Origin: Prochlorococcus sp. AG-347-K20
GTDB lineage: Bacteria > Cyanobacteriota > Cyanobacteriia > PCC-6307 > Cyanobiaceae
Direction of reading: 5' to 3'
NCBI GenBank assembly: GCA_003281315.1
Contig: QCCH01000003.1
Location: 62,001-126,000, forward strand
Length of the DNA: 64,000 nucleotides
The notes below the pieces were generated by a model. It searched no databases. It was not told the DNA's origin and was given only the letters and a program-made list of their open reading frames with translations. The first letter of the stretch is position 1. Each line of letters starts with the position of its first letter. Below are positions 9,293 to 19,481 of this stretch, in pieces. A program made the translations under genes and the position numbers.

Positions 9293-11299
9293 ATGGTCGC
9301 TGCATCTGTTTCATTAGAATCACTTTGTGTAAATAGTATAAGAATGCTTGCTGTAGATGCAGTAAATAAATCTAATAGTGGACATCCTGGATTGCCGATG
9401 GGGTGTGCTCCTATGGGTTATGCATTATGGCAAAACATGCTTAATCACAACCCGAATAACCCAAAATGGTTCAATAGAGACCGTTTTGTATTATCAGCTG
9501 GTCATGGCTGTATGCTGTTATATTCCTTGCTTCATTTGACAGGATATAAATCAGTTTCCATAGAAGATATTAAGGAATTTAGGCAATGGGGATCAAAAAC
9601 TCCTGGACATCCAGAAACATTCGAAACTGAAGGAGTTGAAGTTACAGCTGGACCTCTTGGAGCCGGAATTTCAAATGCAGTGGGTTTAGCAATAGCTGAA
9701 ACACACTTAGCAGCTAAATTTAATAAGTCTGATTGTAATATCGTTGATCACTACACTTACGTAATAATGGGTGACGGCTGTAATCAAGAGGGTATTGCAT
9801 CAGAGGCTTGCTCATTAGCAGGTCATCTTAAGCTTGGAAAATTAATTGCACTTTATGACGATAATCAAATTACAATTGATGGACGAACCGATGTTTCTTT
9901 CACTGAAGATGTCTTAAAAAGATACGAAGCTTATGGATGGCATGTACAACATGTTGAAAATGGGAATCATGATGTTAAAGGAATCACTGAAGCTATCGAA
10001 AAAGCAAAATTAATTACAGACAAGCCTTCAATTATAAAAATTTCTACAACGATAGGTTACGGTTCTCCAAATAAATCAGATACTGCTGGAATTCATGGAG
10101 CAGCTGTTGGAGAAGAAGAAGCTGCATTAACTAGAGAGTTTCTAAATTGGGAATATCCTCCATTTGAAATACCCGATGAAGTATATACGCATTTTAGAAA
10201 ATCAATTAACAAAGGTGAAAATTTAGAGAAAGAATGGAATTCTAAATTTGAAGAATATCAAAAAAAATATCCCTCTGAAGGAGCCGAATTAAAAAGAATG
10301 TTAGAGGGTCAATTACCTGAGAATTGGGACTCAGATCTCCCCTCTTATTCGCCTAATGATAAAGGTTTAGCCACAAGAAAGCATTCACAAATATGTTTGG
10401 GTGCTCTAGGTCCTAACCTACCTGAATTAATTGGCGGATCAGCAGATTTAACTCACTCTAATTACACAGATATAAAAGGAGAAACTGGATCATTCCAGCC
10501 AGATAGTCCTGAAAAAAGATATTTACATTTTGGTGTACGAGAGCATGCAATGGCAGCTGTACTTAATGGTATTGCCTATCACAATAGTGGTCTTATCCCT
10601 TATGGTGGAACCTTCCTTGTTTTCGCCGATTATATGAGGGGCTCAATGAGGCTTTCAGCACTCAGCGAATTAGGAGTAATCTATGTCTTAACTCATGATT
10701 CAATTGGTGTAGGAGAAGATGGACCAACACATCAACCTATTGAAACTATCCCTTCTCTTCGCGCAATGCCTAACATGCTAGTTTTCAGGCCTGGAGATGG
10801 CAACGAGACGAGTGGAGCTTATAAGCTTGCTATTCAAAATCGAAAAAGACCTTCTGCCCTTTGTTTAAGTAGACAAGGTATGCCAAATCAAGAAAATACT
10901 TCGATAGACAAAGTTGCTTTAGGAGGATATATAGTTTCCGATTGTGAAGGAACACCAGACTTAATATTTATTGGTACTGGAAGCGAACTGAATCTTTGCA
11001 TTGAAGCAAGTAAGGAAATTTCCAGCTTAGGTAAAAAAATTAGAGTTGTTTCTATGCCTTGTGTAGAACTTTTTGAAGAGCAAGAAGAATCTTACAAAGA
11101 AAGTGTTTTACCTAGTAGTGTGAAAAAGAGAGTTGTAGTAGAAGCTGCCCATTCATTTGGTTGGCATAAATATACAGGTTTTGATGGAATTTGTATTACT
11201 ATGGACAGGTTTGGTGCATCAGCACCAGGTGGAGAATGTATGAAAAATTTTGGATTTACAGTCGAAAACGTAGTTAATAAGACGAATGAAATTCTATAA
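9293..11299 (+). CDS. tktA: Transketolase
   Basis: Thiamine-diphosphate enzyme moving two-carbon units in the Calvin cycle and pentose phosphate pathway. The N-terminal domain begins with [23 protein letters not shown]. The ThDP-binding segment [13 protein letters not shown] with its paired NN-type segment (DDNQITIDG) lies near residues 160-200. The pyrimidine-binding domain carries [13 protein letters not shown], and the C-terminal domain ends in FGASAPG. 668 residues, family-normal. It follows fabF by 43 bases and converges with thiC, whose product makes the thiamine pyrimidine this enzyme needs. Confidence 0.97.
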   Translation: MVAASVSLESLCVNSIRMLAVDAVNKSNSGHPGLPMGCAPMGYALWQNMLNHNPNNPKWFNRDRFVLSAGHGCMLLYSLLHLTGYKSVSIEDIKEFRQWGSKTPGHPETFETEGVEVTAGPLGAGISNAVGLAIAETHLAAKFNKSDCNIVDHYTYVIMGDGCNQEGIASEACSLAGHLKLGKLIALYDDNQITIDGRTDVSFTEDVLKRYEAYGWHVQHVENGNHDVKGITEAIEKAKLITDKPSIIKISTTIGYGSPNKSDTAGIHGAAVGEEEAALTREFLNWEYPPFEIPDEVYTHFRKSINKGENLEKEWNSKFEEYQKKYPSEGAELKRMLEGQLPENWDSDLPSYSPNDKGLATRKHSQICLGALGPNLPELIGGSADLTHSNYTDIKGETGSFQPDSPEKRYLHFGVREHAMAAVLNGIAYHNSGLIPYGGTFLVFADYMRGSMRLSALSELGVIYVLTHDSIGVGEDGPTHQPIETIPSLRAMPNMLVFRPGDGNETSGAYKLAIQNRKRPSALCLSRQGMPNQENTSIDKVALGGYIVSDCEGTPDLIFIGTGSELNLCIEASKEISSLGKKIRVVSMPCVELFEEQEESYKESVLPSSVKKRVVVEAAHSFGWHKYTGFDGICITMDRFGASAPGGECMKNFGFTVENVVNKTNEIL

Positions 11300-11313
11300 C
11301 TACTAATTGACAA

Positions 11314-12684
11314 CTACACTGAAGTATTGCATTCTTCAAGCTTATCTTTTAACTGATCAAGAGATTCATCAGAAATCTTTGAATTCATTGGACAATGTTT
11401 AGGTCCACACATTGAACAAAACTCTGCCTTTTTAAAGATTTCTTCAGGCAGTGTTTCATCATGGTACTGCTTTGCCCTTTCCGGATCTAATGAAAGTTCG
11501 AATTGTTTATTCCAATCAAAGTTATACCTTGCATGACTAAGTTCATCATCTCTATCACGAGCTCCAGCTCTATGTCTTGCTATATCAGCAGCGTGAGCAG
11601 CTATTTTATAAGCAATTAAGCCTTCTCTCACATCTTCTGCATTTGGTAGACCTAGATGTTCTTTTGGCGTTACATAACATAGCATAGAAGTCCCATACCA
11701 TCCTGCCATCGCCGCCCCAATAGCACTTGATATGTGGTCATAACCAGGGGATATATCTGTCACTAATGGACCAAGCACATAAAATGGGGCTTCTGAACAT
11801 TCTTCCATTTGCTTTCTTACATTAAACTCAATTTGATCCATAGGTACATGACCAGGACCCTCAACCATTACTTGAACATTATGTTCCCATGCTCTTCTAG
11901 TAAGCTCGCCTAAGGTCTTCAATTCAGCTAGCTGAGCATCATCAGAAGCATCATGCAAACATCCAGGCCTTAGTGAATCTCCTAGAGAAAAAGTACAATC
12001 ATATTTCTTGAAAATCTCACAGATATCATCAAACCTTGTATAGAGAGGATTTTGTTTAAAATGATGTAACATCCATTGGGCTAAGATACCTCCCCCTCTA
12101 CTGACAATTCCAGTAATTCTTCCTTTAACTTTTGGCAAATGCTCTATTAATAGACCAGCATGAATAGTTTGATAATCTACGCCCTGCTGACAATGTTTTT
12201 CAATAATATGAAGAAAATCGTCTTCTGTTAGTCTATCTATTGAACCATGAACACTTTCTAAAGCTTGATAAACAGGAACAGTTCCTATGGGAACAGGAGA
12301 TTCTTGAATAATTGCTTGTCGGACTTCATCTAAATTTACTCCTCCCGTAGAAAGATCCATAACCGTATCAGCACCATATTTAACAGCAAGTTTGAGCTTT
12401 TCTACTTCTTCATTGATATCACTTGCATTAGGGGAAGCACCAATATTGGCATTAACTTTGCATCTAGAAGCAATACCTATAGACATTGGCTCAAGATTCA
12501 AATGATTAATATTCGCTGGAATAATTAATCTTCCTCTTGCCACTTCTTCCATTATTAAAGAAGAAGGAAGATTCTCTTTTTTAGCAACAAAATCCATTTC
12601 TTCAGTGATATATCCATTTCTCGCAAAGTTCATCTGAGTTACATTGTCTTTCCCAAGGCGAGACTTAATCCAAGAACTTCTCAT
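11314..12684 (-). CDS. thiC: Phosphomethylpyrimidine synthase ThiC
   Basis: Radical SAM enzyme that rearranges aminoimidazole ribotide into the hydroxymethylpyrimidine phosphate half of thiamine. The TIM-barrel core shows [16 protein letters not shown] and [15 protein letters not shown]. The [4Fe-4S] cysteines are in the C-terminal CxxCxxxxC motif (C423, C426, C431). 456 residues, the short cyanobacterial form without the long N-terminal extension of E. coli ThiC. It is preceded by a TPP riboswitch, so thiamine status should control expression. Confidence 0.97.
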   Translation of the reverse strand: MRSSWIKSRLGKDNVTQMNFARNGYITEEMDFVAKKENLPSSLIMEEVARGRLIIPANINHLNLEPMSIGIASRCKVNANIGASPNASDINEEVEKLKLAVKYGADTVMDLSTGGVNLDEVRQAIIQESPVPIGTVPVYQALESVHGSIDRLTEDDFLHIIEKHCQQGVDYQTIHAGLLIEHLPKVKGRITGIVSRGGGILAQWMLHHFKQNPLYTRFDDICEIFKKYDCTFSLGDSLRPGCLHDASDDAQLAELKTLGELTRRAWEHNVQVMVEGPGHVPMDQIEFNVRKQMEECSEAPFYVLGPLVTDISPGYDHISSAIGAAMAGWYGTSMLCYVTPKEHLGLPNAEDVREGLIAYKIAAHAADIARHRAGARDRDDELSHARYNFDWNKQFELSLDPERAKQYHDETLPEEIFKKAEFCSMCGPKHCPMNSKISDESLDQLKDKLEECNTSV

Positions 12685-12730
12685 AATTTCTTAATTTTTA
12701 AAAGTGCTATTACTAAAGTTTGATCAAATC

Positions 12731-12810
12731 TCAACTTCCCTGCATCGAAATTAATGATTCAGGTTCAAAGGGTATGATCTCAGCTAAGTTAAATTTCTTA
12801 GCACCCCTAG
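12731..12810 (-). promoter_or_regulatory. TPP riboswitch (THI element) upstream of thiC
   Basis: Read on the minus strand, the conserved TPP aptamer blocks appear in the right order: GGGGTGC (12807-12801), CTGAGAT (12783-12777), ACCC (12773-12770), GAACCTGAA (12766-12758), then GATGCAGGGAAG (about 12747-12736). These are the established THI-box signatures. The aptamer sits about 47 bases before the thiC ATG. I see no GC-rich terminator with a T run in the remaining leader. A perfect 10-bp palindrome TTTGATCAAA (12719-12728) lies just after the aptamer and may belong to the expression platform. Control at translation is therefore possible but unproven. Confidence 0.93.
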
Positions 12811-12822
12811 TATTTATCTTAT

Positions 12823-12828
12823 TAATAG
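12823..12828 (-). promoter_or_regulatory. Possible thiC -10 element
   Basis: The minus strand has a TAAGAT-like hexamer in this AT-rich stretch, a few bases before the CTAGGGGTGC that opens the riboswitch aptamer. That spacing would start the transcript at or near the aptamer. A TTATTT at 18 bases upstream is a poor -35. Weak sequence evidence; position relative to the aptamer is the main argument. Confidence 0.3.
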
Positions 12829-12863
12829 CTCTTTTCTAAAAATAAGTCATCTCATATTGCGTG

Positions 12864-12892
12864 AAAATAAATAAAATTGTTTTATTTATTTT
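12864..12892. terminator. Perfect 13-bp AT hairpin at end of the 71-residue gene
   Basis: AAAATAAATAAAA (12864-12876), a TTG loop, and TTTTATTTATTTT (12880-12892) form a perfect 13-bp stem with no G or C. The stop codon of the minus-strand 71-residue gene lies inside the right arm. On the plus strand the stem runs into more T residues. It could terminate transcription of the minus-strand run or be a bidirectional barrier before the thiC promoter. The perfect length makes it less likely to be chance than other AT repeats here, but it is untested. Confidence 0.4.
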
Positions 12893-13097
12893 TTTGATAA
12901 GACTTTATCTTTTTTAAAATATTTTTTCTATCCAATTGTCTGCTAATACCCCTCTCCAAAATAATTACAATACCCATTAAGCCAATAGGTAAATAAAAAA
13001 TCTTCTTGGAATTATCCCTAAATATTAATCCGACGGCAGATATAAAAATCATGAAAGGAGCTACAAAAGATAAAATAAATCTTTTATTAATTTTCAT
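12882..13097 (-). CDS. Small two-helix membrane protein (DUF3188-like)
   Basis: 71-residue protein with two hydrophobic segments (about residues 9-26 and 34-48) and a Lys-rich C-terminal tail, suggesting an inner-membrane hairpin with a cytoplasmic basic tail. It resembles the DUF3188 proteins of picocyanobacteria, but this comes from memory of composition and context. It overlaps the upstream M20 amidohydrolase by 4 bases (ATGA-type overlap), so the two are translationally linked. No function can be assigned. Confidence 0.65.
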   Translation of the reverse strand: MKINKRFILSFVAPFMIFISAVGLIFRDNSKKIFYLPIGLMGIVIILERGISRQLDRKNILKKIKSYQKNK

Positions 13098-14278
13098 TTG
13101 CCAATAGTATTAATTTTTTCATTGTTTAATTTTACTATGGATTCTGTTATCACTTTAATTCCAACAGCAATAGCTCTTTCATCAGGATCAAATTTAGAAC
13201 TATGAAGAGGAGCACATCCATTGGAACTAGAAACCCCAAGCCTAAACATAGCTCCAGGAATTTCATTTAAGAATTCAGCGAAATCCTCAGCTCCTAATGA
13301 TGGTTTTTGTAATTCGATTACATTTTCTTGACCCAAAACCTTAATTCCCGAATCTCTGAGGACTCTATTAATTTCAGGATTATTATTAACTGCCGGAGTG
13401 ATTTCTCTAAATATTACTTTTGCTTCAGCTCCGCAACTATTAGCTAAAGAAGTGATATTTTCATTGAGCCAATTACCAATATTCGTAAATACTTTACGAT
13501 TAGTGCATCTTACAGTACCAATTAAATTAACCTTTTCTGCGAGAACATTGAATGCATTGCCACCATTTATTTTCCCAAAAGTTATTACTACTGGATCTAG
13601 AGGGTCTAACTTCCGTGTTATTGATTCTTGAATTCCCGAGATAACTTTTGAGGCCGCCCAAATAGCATCTACCCCTTCATGAGGTCGAGCACCATGGCCT
13701 GATTTTCCTTTAATCTCAACATTAAGTTCTCCAGCAGCTGCAGTTAAACTTCCCTCTTTAATGCCAATAGTCCCTACGGATAAATCGGGGTAGACATGAA
13801 CTCCCAAAATATGGGTTAAACCATTAGTTGCACCATCCTCAATCATCCATCTAGCTCCACTAGCAATTTCTTCAGCAGGCTGAAAAATTATCCGAGTCCC
13901 AAAATTTAATTTTAAATCCTTAATAATTTTTGCGACACCCAATCCAATCGAGATATGCAAATCGTGACCACAGGCATGCATAACACCATCTACTTTGGAA
14001 GAAAAACTTAATTTAGTTTCCTCAAATATTGGCAAAGCATCCATATCCACTCTTAAACCTATAATACCTTTATCTAGGGGGCCAAAATCAGCAATAACTC
14101 CAGTCCTACCTATAGATTCTCTAACATTCCAACCAATATCTTTTAAAAAACCACTGATCAAGATCGCTGTTTGATTTTCAAGTCCACTTAATTCCGGATG
14201 TTCATGGATATGTCTTCTTAAGTTAATTAATTCATCATTAAATGAATCAATTTTTTTTTGTAACTGATCTCTATTCAT
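13094..14278 (-). CDS. M20-family amidohydrolase / peptidase
   Basis: Zinc-dependent amidohydrolase of the M20D type (IAA-amino acid, hippurate or N-acyl amino acid hydrolase group). Visible motifs are MHACGHDLHISIGLG (about 104-118, metal ligand His and Cys), the catalytic FQPAEE (about 137-142), GVHVYPD, and the dimerisation-domain GHGARPH. Near the C-terminus PSLGAEDFAEFL supplies another metal ligand. 394 residues, usual length. It overlaps the small membrane protein by 4 bases downstream and follows the TPR gene by 3 bases, so ruvB, TPR protein, this enzyme and the membrane protein form one run. The physiological substrate is unknown. Confidence 0.9.
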   Translation of the reverse strand: MNRDQLQKKIDSFNDELINLRRHIHEHPELSGLENQTAILISGFLKDIGWNVRESIGRTGVIADFGPLDKGIIGLRVDMDALPIFEETKLSFSSKVDGVMHACGHDLHISIGLGVAKIIKDLKLNFGTRIIFQPAEEIASGARWMIEDGATNGLTHILGVHVYPDLSVGTIGIKEGSLTAAAGELNVEIKGKSGHGARPHEGVDAIWAASKVISGIQESITRKLDPLDPVVITFGKINGGNAFNVLAEKVNLIGTVRCTNRKVFTNIGNWLNENITSLANSCGAEAKVIFREITPAVNNNPEINRVLRDSGIKVLGQENVIELQKPSLGAEDFAEFLNEIPGAMFRLGVSSSNGCAPLHSSKFDPDERAIAVGIKVITESIVKLNNEKINTIGK

Positions 14279-14281
14279 TAC

Positions 14282-15070
14282 TTATTTCAAATCGATAAAA
14301 TTCATTAAATCTTTAATTGGTTGAGGAGGCCATCTTCTTATTTTTTTTAACCATTCTTCATCACTATATCTAGGATCTAATTCAGTTACCGCTATCCAAT
14401 TACTCTCTGCTTTACCAGCTTCACCATTAGACCAATTCAAAGCTGTTAAAGCTGCCCTAGCATCTACAAAAGTTGGATAACGTCTAATTAACTTTATTAA
14501 TTCTTTTTCAGCTTCATCAATATTTCCCAACTGGAAATCTGCTAACGCCAAACTTGACCTAGCCATGGCAAATCCTGGATTATATAAAGCAGCTTTCGAG
14601 AATAAATCTCTTGCTTTATCCCAATGGGATGTAGATCCTTCGACGTTAGCTAAATTATATAATGCAGAGAAATTTTTACTATCAAGGGAAATAACGAACA
14701 TATAATCCTTTTTCGCTTGCGACCATAAACCCAATGCTTCCTCAGCAATCCCCCTGTTAATGTAAGGATCTATTTCACTAGGATTCAAACTTATTGCCTT
14801 ATTTTGGTCATCTATTGATCCCTTAACATCTCCTACAACAAGTCTTACATTTCCTCTATTGCTAAAACCTGCAGCATCATCTGGATAAGAATCGAGATAT
14901 TGATTCCATTCTTGTAAAGCGAGATTAAATTTTCCGCTTGAACTAAGATCTAACGCATTTTCAAACAAATCCTGTCTCGAAGATAATGAATAGCATGGTG
15001 CAATATAAAAAATATTGAAAAAAATAAAAATTAATAAAAAACAAACCTTAACTTTTTTAAAAGTTATCAT
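14282..15070 (-). CDS. Secreted or anchored TPR-repeat protein
   Basis: An N-terminal hydrophobic stretch (about residues 7-26) ending in IAPCYSLSS suggests a signal peptide; the single Cys makes a lipoprotein conceivable but the lipobox is poor. The rest is built from TPR helical hairpins (about 30-240), with recognisable units such as [20 protein letters not shown] and [14 protein letters not shown] prefer the ATG at 15070 (262 residues, 14-base overlap with the ruvB 3' end); a TTG at 15082 is also in frame. Probably a periplasmic or thylakoid-lumen scaffold; partner unknown. Confidence 0.8.
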   Translation of the reverse strand: MITFKKVKVCFLLIFIFFNIFYIAPCYSLSSRQDLFENALDLSSSGKFNLALQEWNQYLDSYPDDAAGFSNRGNVRLVVGDVKGSIDDQNKAISLNPSEIDPYINRGIAEEALGLWSQAKKDYMFVISLDSKNFSALYNLANVEGSTSHWDKARDLFSKAALYNPGFAMARSSLALADFQLGNIDEAEKELIKLIRRYPTFVDARAALTALNWSNGEAGKAESNWIAVTELDPRYSDEEWLKKIRRWPPQPIKDLMNFIDLK

Positions 15071-16115
15071 CTTTTGAATCAATGTACTTTTTTCCTAAAG
15101 CAGTAAGCAATCTTCCTCGAGGAGTTCTCGTGAGAAAACCAATTTTAATAAGATATGGCTCAACAACAAATTCTAGCATTGAAGAATCATCTCCCAACCC
15201 CGATGCAATTGAATCAAGGCCAGTTGGAATATTATTGTTTTGGTTAAGAAAAGATAAATAGTGTCTATCTAAAGAATCCAATCCTTTTTCGTCTATTTGG
15301 TAAGAATTTAAAGCTTTTTTTATTAAATTCACTGAGATAGTATTAGTTTTCATAACAACTTGAGCATAATCTCTAACTCGTCTTAATAATCTTAAAGCAA
15401 TTCTTGGAGTCCCTCGAGATATCTTTGCCAAATCATAAGACGCTTCATCTTCTAAATTGAGGTTTATTAATCGGGAGAAATTAACAATAATTTGTTTTAA
15501 TTCATCACATGTATAGAATTCAATTTTCTGAGATATCCCAAATCTGTCTCTTAGAGGTGCACTTATTGAGGCTAATTTAGTTGTCGCGCCAATCAGAGTA
15601 AACCTAGGAAGATTAATTGTTCTGCAACGAGCTCCTCTATTAGCTCCCATAGTTAAGTCAAGTCTAAAATCCTCCATTGCAGAATATAACAACTCTTCAG
15701 TTAACCTATTTAAGCGATGTATCTCATCGATAAATAAAACTTCACCTTCTTTTAATCCAAGAAGTAAACCTACAATATCTCTTGGTCTTTCAATTGCTGG
15801 TGCAGTCGCAATCCTACATTTTGTATTCAATTCGTGGGCTATCAAAAAAGCAAGAGTAGTCTTACCTAGACCAGGCTGTCCATATAAAAGAGTATGCTCC
15901 AAAGGTTCTTTTCTAATAATTGAAGCATCTATAGCTATTCTTAAAGAAGATTTAAGTTGTTCTTGGCCAATAAATTCTTTTAAATTAAGAGGCCGGGCTA
16001 AGTTCAAATTTTTATTTCTCTTTTCTTCTGGAATGTTTTTTGAATCAACTAGCCTAAGTTCTTTTTTACGAAAAGAAAAATCATTATCGCCTATATTAGA
16101 AGAAATTATTGCCAT
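15057..16115 (-). CDS. ruvB: Holliday junction branch migration ATPase RuvB
   Basis: AAA+ motor that drives branch migration with RuvA. The order of motifs is canonical: [15 protein letters not shown], Walker [12 protein letters not shown], Walker [10 protein letters not shown], sensor GATTK, and the winged-helix end [13 protein letters not shown]. At 352 residues it has a slightly long N-terminal tail (about 40 residues before the core). First gene of a minus-strand run that continues into the TPR protein by a 14-base overlap. smpB is divergent 52 bases away. Confidence 0.97.
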   Translation of the reverse strand: MAIISSNIGDNDFSFRKKELRLVDSKNIPEEKRNKNLNLARPLNLKEFIGQEQLKSSLRIAIDASIIRKEPLEHTLLYGQPGLGKTTLAFLIAHELNTKCRIATAPAIERPRDIVGLLLGLKEGEVLFIDEIHRLNRLTEELLYSAMEDFRLDLTMGANRGARCRTINLPRFTLIGATTKLASISAPLRDRFGISQKIEFYTCDELKQIIVNFSRLINLNLEDEASYDLAKISRGTPRIALRLLRRVRDYAQVVMKTNTISVNLIKKALNSYQIDEKGLDSLDRHYLSFLNQNNNIPTGLDSIASGLGDDSSMLEFVVEPYLIKIGFLTRTPRGRLLTALGKKYIDSKDDNF

Positions 16116-16167
16116 AATGAAAGGTTAATTGCAATTGTTCTGAGTAGATAGATTTTTTACAACTAAA

Positions 16168-16662
16168 ATGGCAAAAAATTCAAACAAAGTTAAAAAAAAT
16201 ACTAATAAAGCAAATAATTTTAAGCTTCTAGCTGATAATAGATATGCAAGATTTCAATATGCAATATCTGAAACAATCGAAGCTGGAATTGAGCTTTTAG
16301 GGACTGAAGTAAAGTCTATTAGAAACGGAAAAGCAAATTTAAGAGACGGATACTGTTCATTCAGAGATGGTGAGATCTTATTATTAAATGTTCACATTTC
16401 ACCACATAAAAATGTGGGGTCTTTCTTTAATCATGATCCACTAAGAAATAGAAAGTTGCTACTACATAAAAAAGAAATAATAAAAATGAAATCTAATACT
16501 GAAAAAAAAGGAATGACTATTGTTCCATTATCTCTTTATTTAAAAGGCTCATGGATAAAACTAACTATTGGAGTTGGTAAAGGGAAAAAATTACATGACA
16601 AACGACAAGATGAAAAACAAAAAAGCATAAAAAAAGAAATCAACTCTGCACTAAAAAGATAA
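16168..16662 (+). CDS. smpB: tmRNA-binding protein SmpB
   Basis: Partner of tmRNA in rescue of stalled ribosomes. Family motifs: [38 protein letters not shown], and the C-terminal [16 protein letters not shown] that enters the mRNA channel. 164 residues, normal length, with a lysine-rich N-terminal start. No tmRNA gene is visible in this window; in Prochlorococcus it is a two-piece RNA elsewhere. Confidence 0.96.
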   Translation: MAKNSNKVKKNTNKANNFKLLADNRYARFQYAISETIEAGIELLGTEVKSIRNGKANLRDGYCSFRDGEILLLNVHISPHKNVGSFFNHDPLRNRKLLLHKKEIIKMKSNTEKKGMTIVPLSLYLKGSWIKLTIGVGKGKKLHDKRQDEKQKSIKKEINSALKR

Positions 16663-16688
16663 AAGGTTAGTCAGAATTATTGAAAGTA

Positions 16689-16934
16689 TCAATCTAAACT
16701 TACTGAATTTGGAGGTGGGGAAGGATCTGGATCTGCAATTAGCATATGCTGCAATACAGTTTCTGGCCTCTCACTATCTCTCCATCGAATTTTGTATGCA
16801 GGCATTTTTGTACCTCTACTTGTAGTTTGCTCTACTGGTTCAATAACCCATCCTCTTCTTGATCGGCCCTGAGGATTTCTTTTTACTACTGCATCCGCGT
16901 GTTTGAAACGGAAACCAACACGTTCACCACTCAT
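16689..16934 (-). CDS. Unrecognised 81-residue basic protein
   Basis: No family recognised with confidence. The sequence is basic in its first half (VKRNPQGRSRRGWVIEPV) and has a pattern of short beta strands (about residues 5-10, 28-34, 45-51), consistent with a small SH3-like barrel, followed by a proline/aspartate-rich tail (ADPDPSPPPNS). No signal peptide. It lies 56 bases downstream of the lysS stop on the same strand and converges with smpB. It looks like a conserved cyanobacterial protein; a nucleic-acid or complex-binding role would be a guess. Confidence 0.65.
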   Translation of the reverse strand: MSGERVGFRFKHADAVVKRNPQGRSRRGWVIEPVEQTTSRGTKMPAYKIRWRDSERPETVLQHMLIADPDPSPPPNSVSLD

Positions 16935-16990
16935 TTAAAAAATTTCGTATTGGATTAATTTAACTATTTTACTTCATTCGAGGGTAATTT

Positions 16991-18502
16991 TTAACTTTTT
17001 TTGGAAGTTATTTCTGGTTTTAACAATGGGAAAGGGATTACATCTCTAATCGATGCGCTATTAGTAATTAACATAATTAGCCTATCAATGCCTATACCTA
17101 ATCCTCCCGTAGGCGGCATGCCAATCTCTAAAGCATTTAAAAAATCTTCATCTATACAGTGAGCCTCAAGATCTCCTTCATCTCTAAGAGATTGCTGTAA
17201 TTGCATTCTTTCTCTTTGATCTACTGGATCTATCAACTCACTAAACGCATTTGCCAGTTCGCGACCAACAATGAATAATTCAAATCTCTGAACTATTTCT
17301 TTATTATCATGATGAGGTCTAGCTAAAGGAGAAATCTCGACAGGATAATCAATAACAAAAGTGGGTTCTATAAGTTTTGATTCTACTTTTTGCTCGAAGA
17401 CCTCATTTAAGAGTCTTCCCATAGTATTTACTTTATTAGAACAATCAACATTGATATTTTTAACGGCTTGTTTTGCTGCTAGAAAGTCTCCACTGAAAGA
17501 ATCAAAATCAATCCCTGTATATTTTTTGACAATAGCTTTCATAGATATTCTTGACCAAGGCTTAGAAAAATCAATTTCTTTATTTTGATAATTTATAATT
17601 AAAGACCCACATGCATCAGCTACTATATCTTTAACCAATTCTTCAGTTAAATTCATCATATCTACATAATCAGAATAAGCTTCATAAATTTCCACTGAGG
17701 TGAATTCTGGATTATGCCTTGTACTTATACCCTCATTACGGAAGATTCTTCCCAATTCATAGACTTTCTCAAAACCTCCAACAACCATTCTCTTTAAATG
17801 TAATTCTGTAGCTATTCTTAAATACAACGGAATATCTAATGTATTGTGATGAGTTATAAATGGTCTTGCTTCAGCACCACCAGCTTCAGATTGCAGAATT
17901 GGAGTCTCTATCTCTAAAAAATTTCTATTATCTAGCCATTTTCTTATAAAACTTATACATTTCGCTCTGGTTTTAAATACATTTTTAGAGTGAGGATTAA
18001 CTATTAAATCTAAATAACGTTGTCTATATCTTTTTTCAATATCAGTCAATCCATGCCATTTATCTGGGAGAGGTTGTAATGATTTGGATAACATTTCCCA
18101 TTTTTCTACTTTAATTGAAAGCTCACCTTTATTAGTTTTTTTAATAGTTCCATAGACTCCTATCCAATCACCAATATCTACTATTTCCTTGAGATCTTCA
18201 AAAGAAAGTAATTTTTGTTTTTCTAAATTGAAATTAATAATCCTTTTATCTAGATAAAGCTGAATCTGACCTTCTTGATCGCTTATTGTGAAAAAGGCAA
18301 TTTTGCCCATTACCCTTTTTGCCAGAACTCTACCAGCAATAGAAACACTGAAGTCTTCCTCTTGACCATTTTCTAGATGATCAAATTTTTGAATAAGAAA
18401 ACTGGTAGTATGTGATACCTTAAAGTTCTGTGCGTAAGAAGCAAATCCTTTATTCAAGAGTGAACTAGCTTTTTGTAAGCGCGCTTCTTTAATTTCAGAC
18501 AA
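16991..18502 (-). CDS. lysS: Lysyl-tRNA synthetase, class II
   Basis: Charges tRNA-Lys. N-terminal OB-fold (about 55-165) with VAGRV-like strands ([18 protein letters not shown]), then the class II core: motif 1 around [21 protein letters not shown], motif 2 [23 protein letters not shown], motif 3 [12 protein letters not shown]. 503 residues, usual length. The start is a TTG at 18502 with no ATG upstream in frame. The gene lies 50 bases downstream of rpaB. Confidence 0.96.
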   Translation of the reverse strand: MSEIKEARLQKASSLLNKGFASYAQNFKVSHTTSFLIQKFDHLENGQEEDFSVSIAGRVLAKRVMGKIAFFTISDQEGQIQLYLDKRIINFNLEKQKLLSFEDLKEIVDIGDWIGVYGTIKKTNKGELSIKVEKWEMLSKSLQPLPDKWHGLTDIEKRYRQRYLDLIVNPHSKNVFKTRAKCISFIRKWLDNRNFLEIETPILQSEAGGAEARPFITHHNTLDIPLYLRIATELHLKRMVVGGFEKVYELGRIFRNEGISTRHNPEFTSVEIYEAYSDYVDMMNLTEELVKDIVADACGSLIINYQNKEIDFSKPWSRISMKAIVKKYTGIDFDSFSGDFLAAKQAVKNINVDCSNKVNTMGRLLNEVFEQKVESKLIEPTFVIDYPVEISPLARPHHDNKEIVQRFELFIVGRELANAFSELIDPVDQRERMQLQQSLRDEGDLEAHCIDEDFLNALEIGMPPTGGLGIGIDRLIMLITNSASIRDVIPFPLLKPEITSKKS

Positions 18503-18552
18503 AATTTATTTAAATTTTTTTGTTTTATTTAATAAAATTATCAGACTATTGC

Positions 18553-19299
18553 TCAACTTGCCAAAGATGTTGCTGTTTCGCCAACTCTCTGAGATGCGTA
18601 ACCAATACCTCTAACAGTTAATATTAATTCTGGATTTCTTGGATCTGGTTCCAATTTACCTCTTAGTCTTGCAACATATACATCTACAACTCTTAAATCT
18701 GCCGCTCTACGAGGAGGATAGCCCCACAGCTGTTCCAGAATTTCTGCTCGAGGAACAACCTTACCAGGCTCGTCAAATAATAACTCTAGGAGACTAAATT
18801 CAGTATAAGTTAGACTAATTCTATCTCCAGCTCTAGAAACTTGTCTGCGATTAGTATCAACAACTAAACTTCCAAATTTCATAACTCCTTTACCTGAAGG
18901 AACTTCTTTAGTTTCAGTAACCGATACAGTTGGCCCCATTCTTCTCAAAATTGTAGCTATTCTGGCCTCTAACTCTTTTGGACTAAATGGTTTAGATAAG
19001 TAATCATCAGCTCCTAAATCCAAACCAGCAACTCTCTCTGAAATAGCCTCTAGAGCGGTTAAAAATATTATTGGTACTACTGACTCAGCTCTAATTCTTC
19101 TACAAACAGCAAATCCATCCATTTTTGGAAGCATAACATCAAGAACTATCAAATCTGGGGAATCCCTGTGAAAAGACTCAAGAGCTTCTTCGCCATTAGT
19201 GGCTGAATATACCTGATATCCTGCTAGTTGAAGCCTCGTAACTAATACCTTCAAAACTGCTGGTTCATCATCAACAACTAAAATTCTTGCTTTTGACAT
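18553..19299 (-). CDS. rpaB: OmpR-type response regulator RpaB
   Basis: Essential cyanobacterial response regulator acting with the histidine kinase NblS/Hik33; it controls high-light and photosystem genes through HLR1 sites. Receiver domain (about 1-120): acidic pair D10/D11, phosphoacceptor D54 in IVLDVMLP, and the conserved Lys in LSKPF. C-terminal winged helix (about 150-240) ends in VVDVYVARLRGKLEPDP and TVRGIGY. I chose the ATG giving MSKARILVVDDE (248 residues) over an ATG 18 codons upstream, because the family starts there. Near-complete identity to RpaB is recalled; RpaA is the main alternative. Confidence 0.9.
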   Translation of the reverse strand: MSKARILVVDDEPAVLKVLVTRLQLAGYQVYSATNGEEALESFHRDSPDLIVLDVMLPKMDGFAVCRRIRAESVVPIIFLTALEAISERVAGLDLGADDYLSKPFSPKELEARIATILRRMGPTVSVTETKEVPSGKGVMKFGSLVVDTNRRQVSRAGDRISLTYTEFSLLELLFDEPGKVVPRAEILEQLWGYPPRRAADLRVVDVYVARLRGKLEPDPRNPELILTVRGIGYASQRVGETATSLAS

Positions 19300-19481
19300 A
19301 GTTAAAAAAAGATTTCTCGATATTTCAAAGCAAAGAACTATTGCATTGAACATTTATTCTAACAATTAAAAATATAACATTACGAACCCTCAAAGAGATA
19401 TTCCTAAGGTTTACAAACATTTTAAATTAATTGAAAATATATAAAATTTTTTCAAGCATTTTTTCCTCTTGGCAAAATTTA

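Noticed and set aside
16168..16990. tmRNA gene near smpB
   Set aside because: No tmRNA ends or tag-coding sequence seen beside smpB; in this lineage the tmRNA is a two-piece gene elsewhere.
19300..19481. HLR1-like element in the rpaB upstream region
   Set aside because: One TTTACAAA half is present but the second half does not match the consensus.
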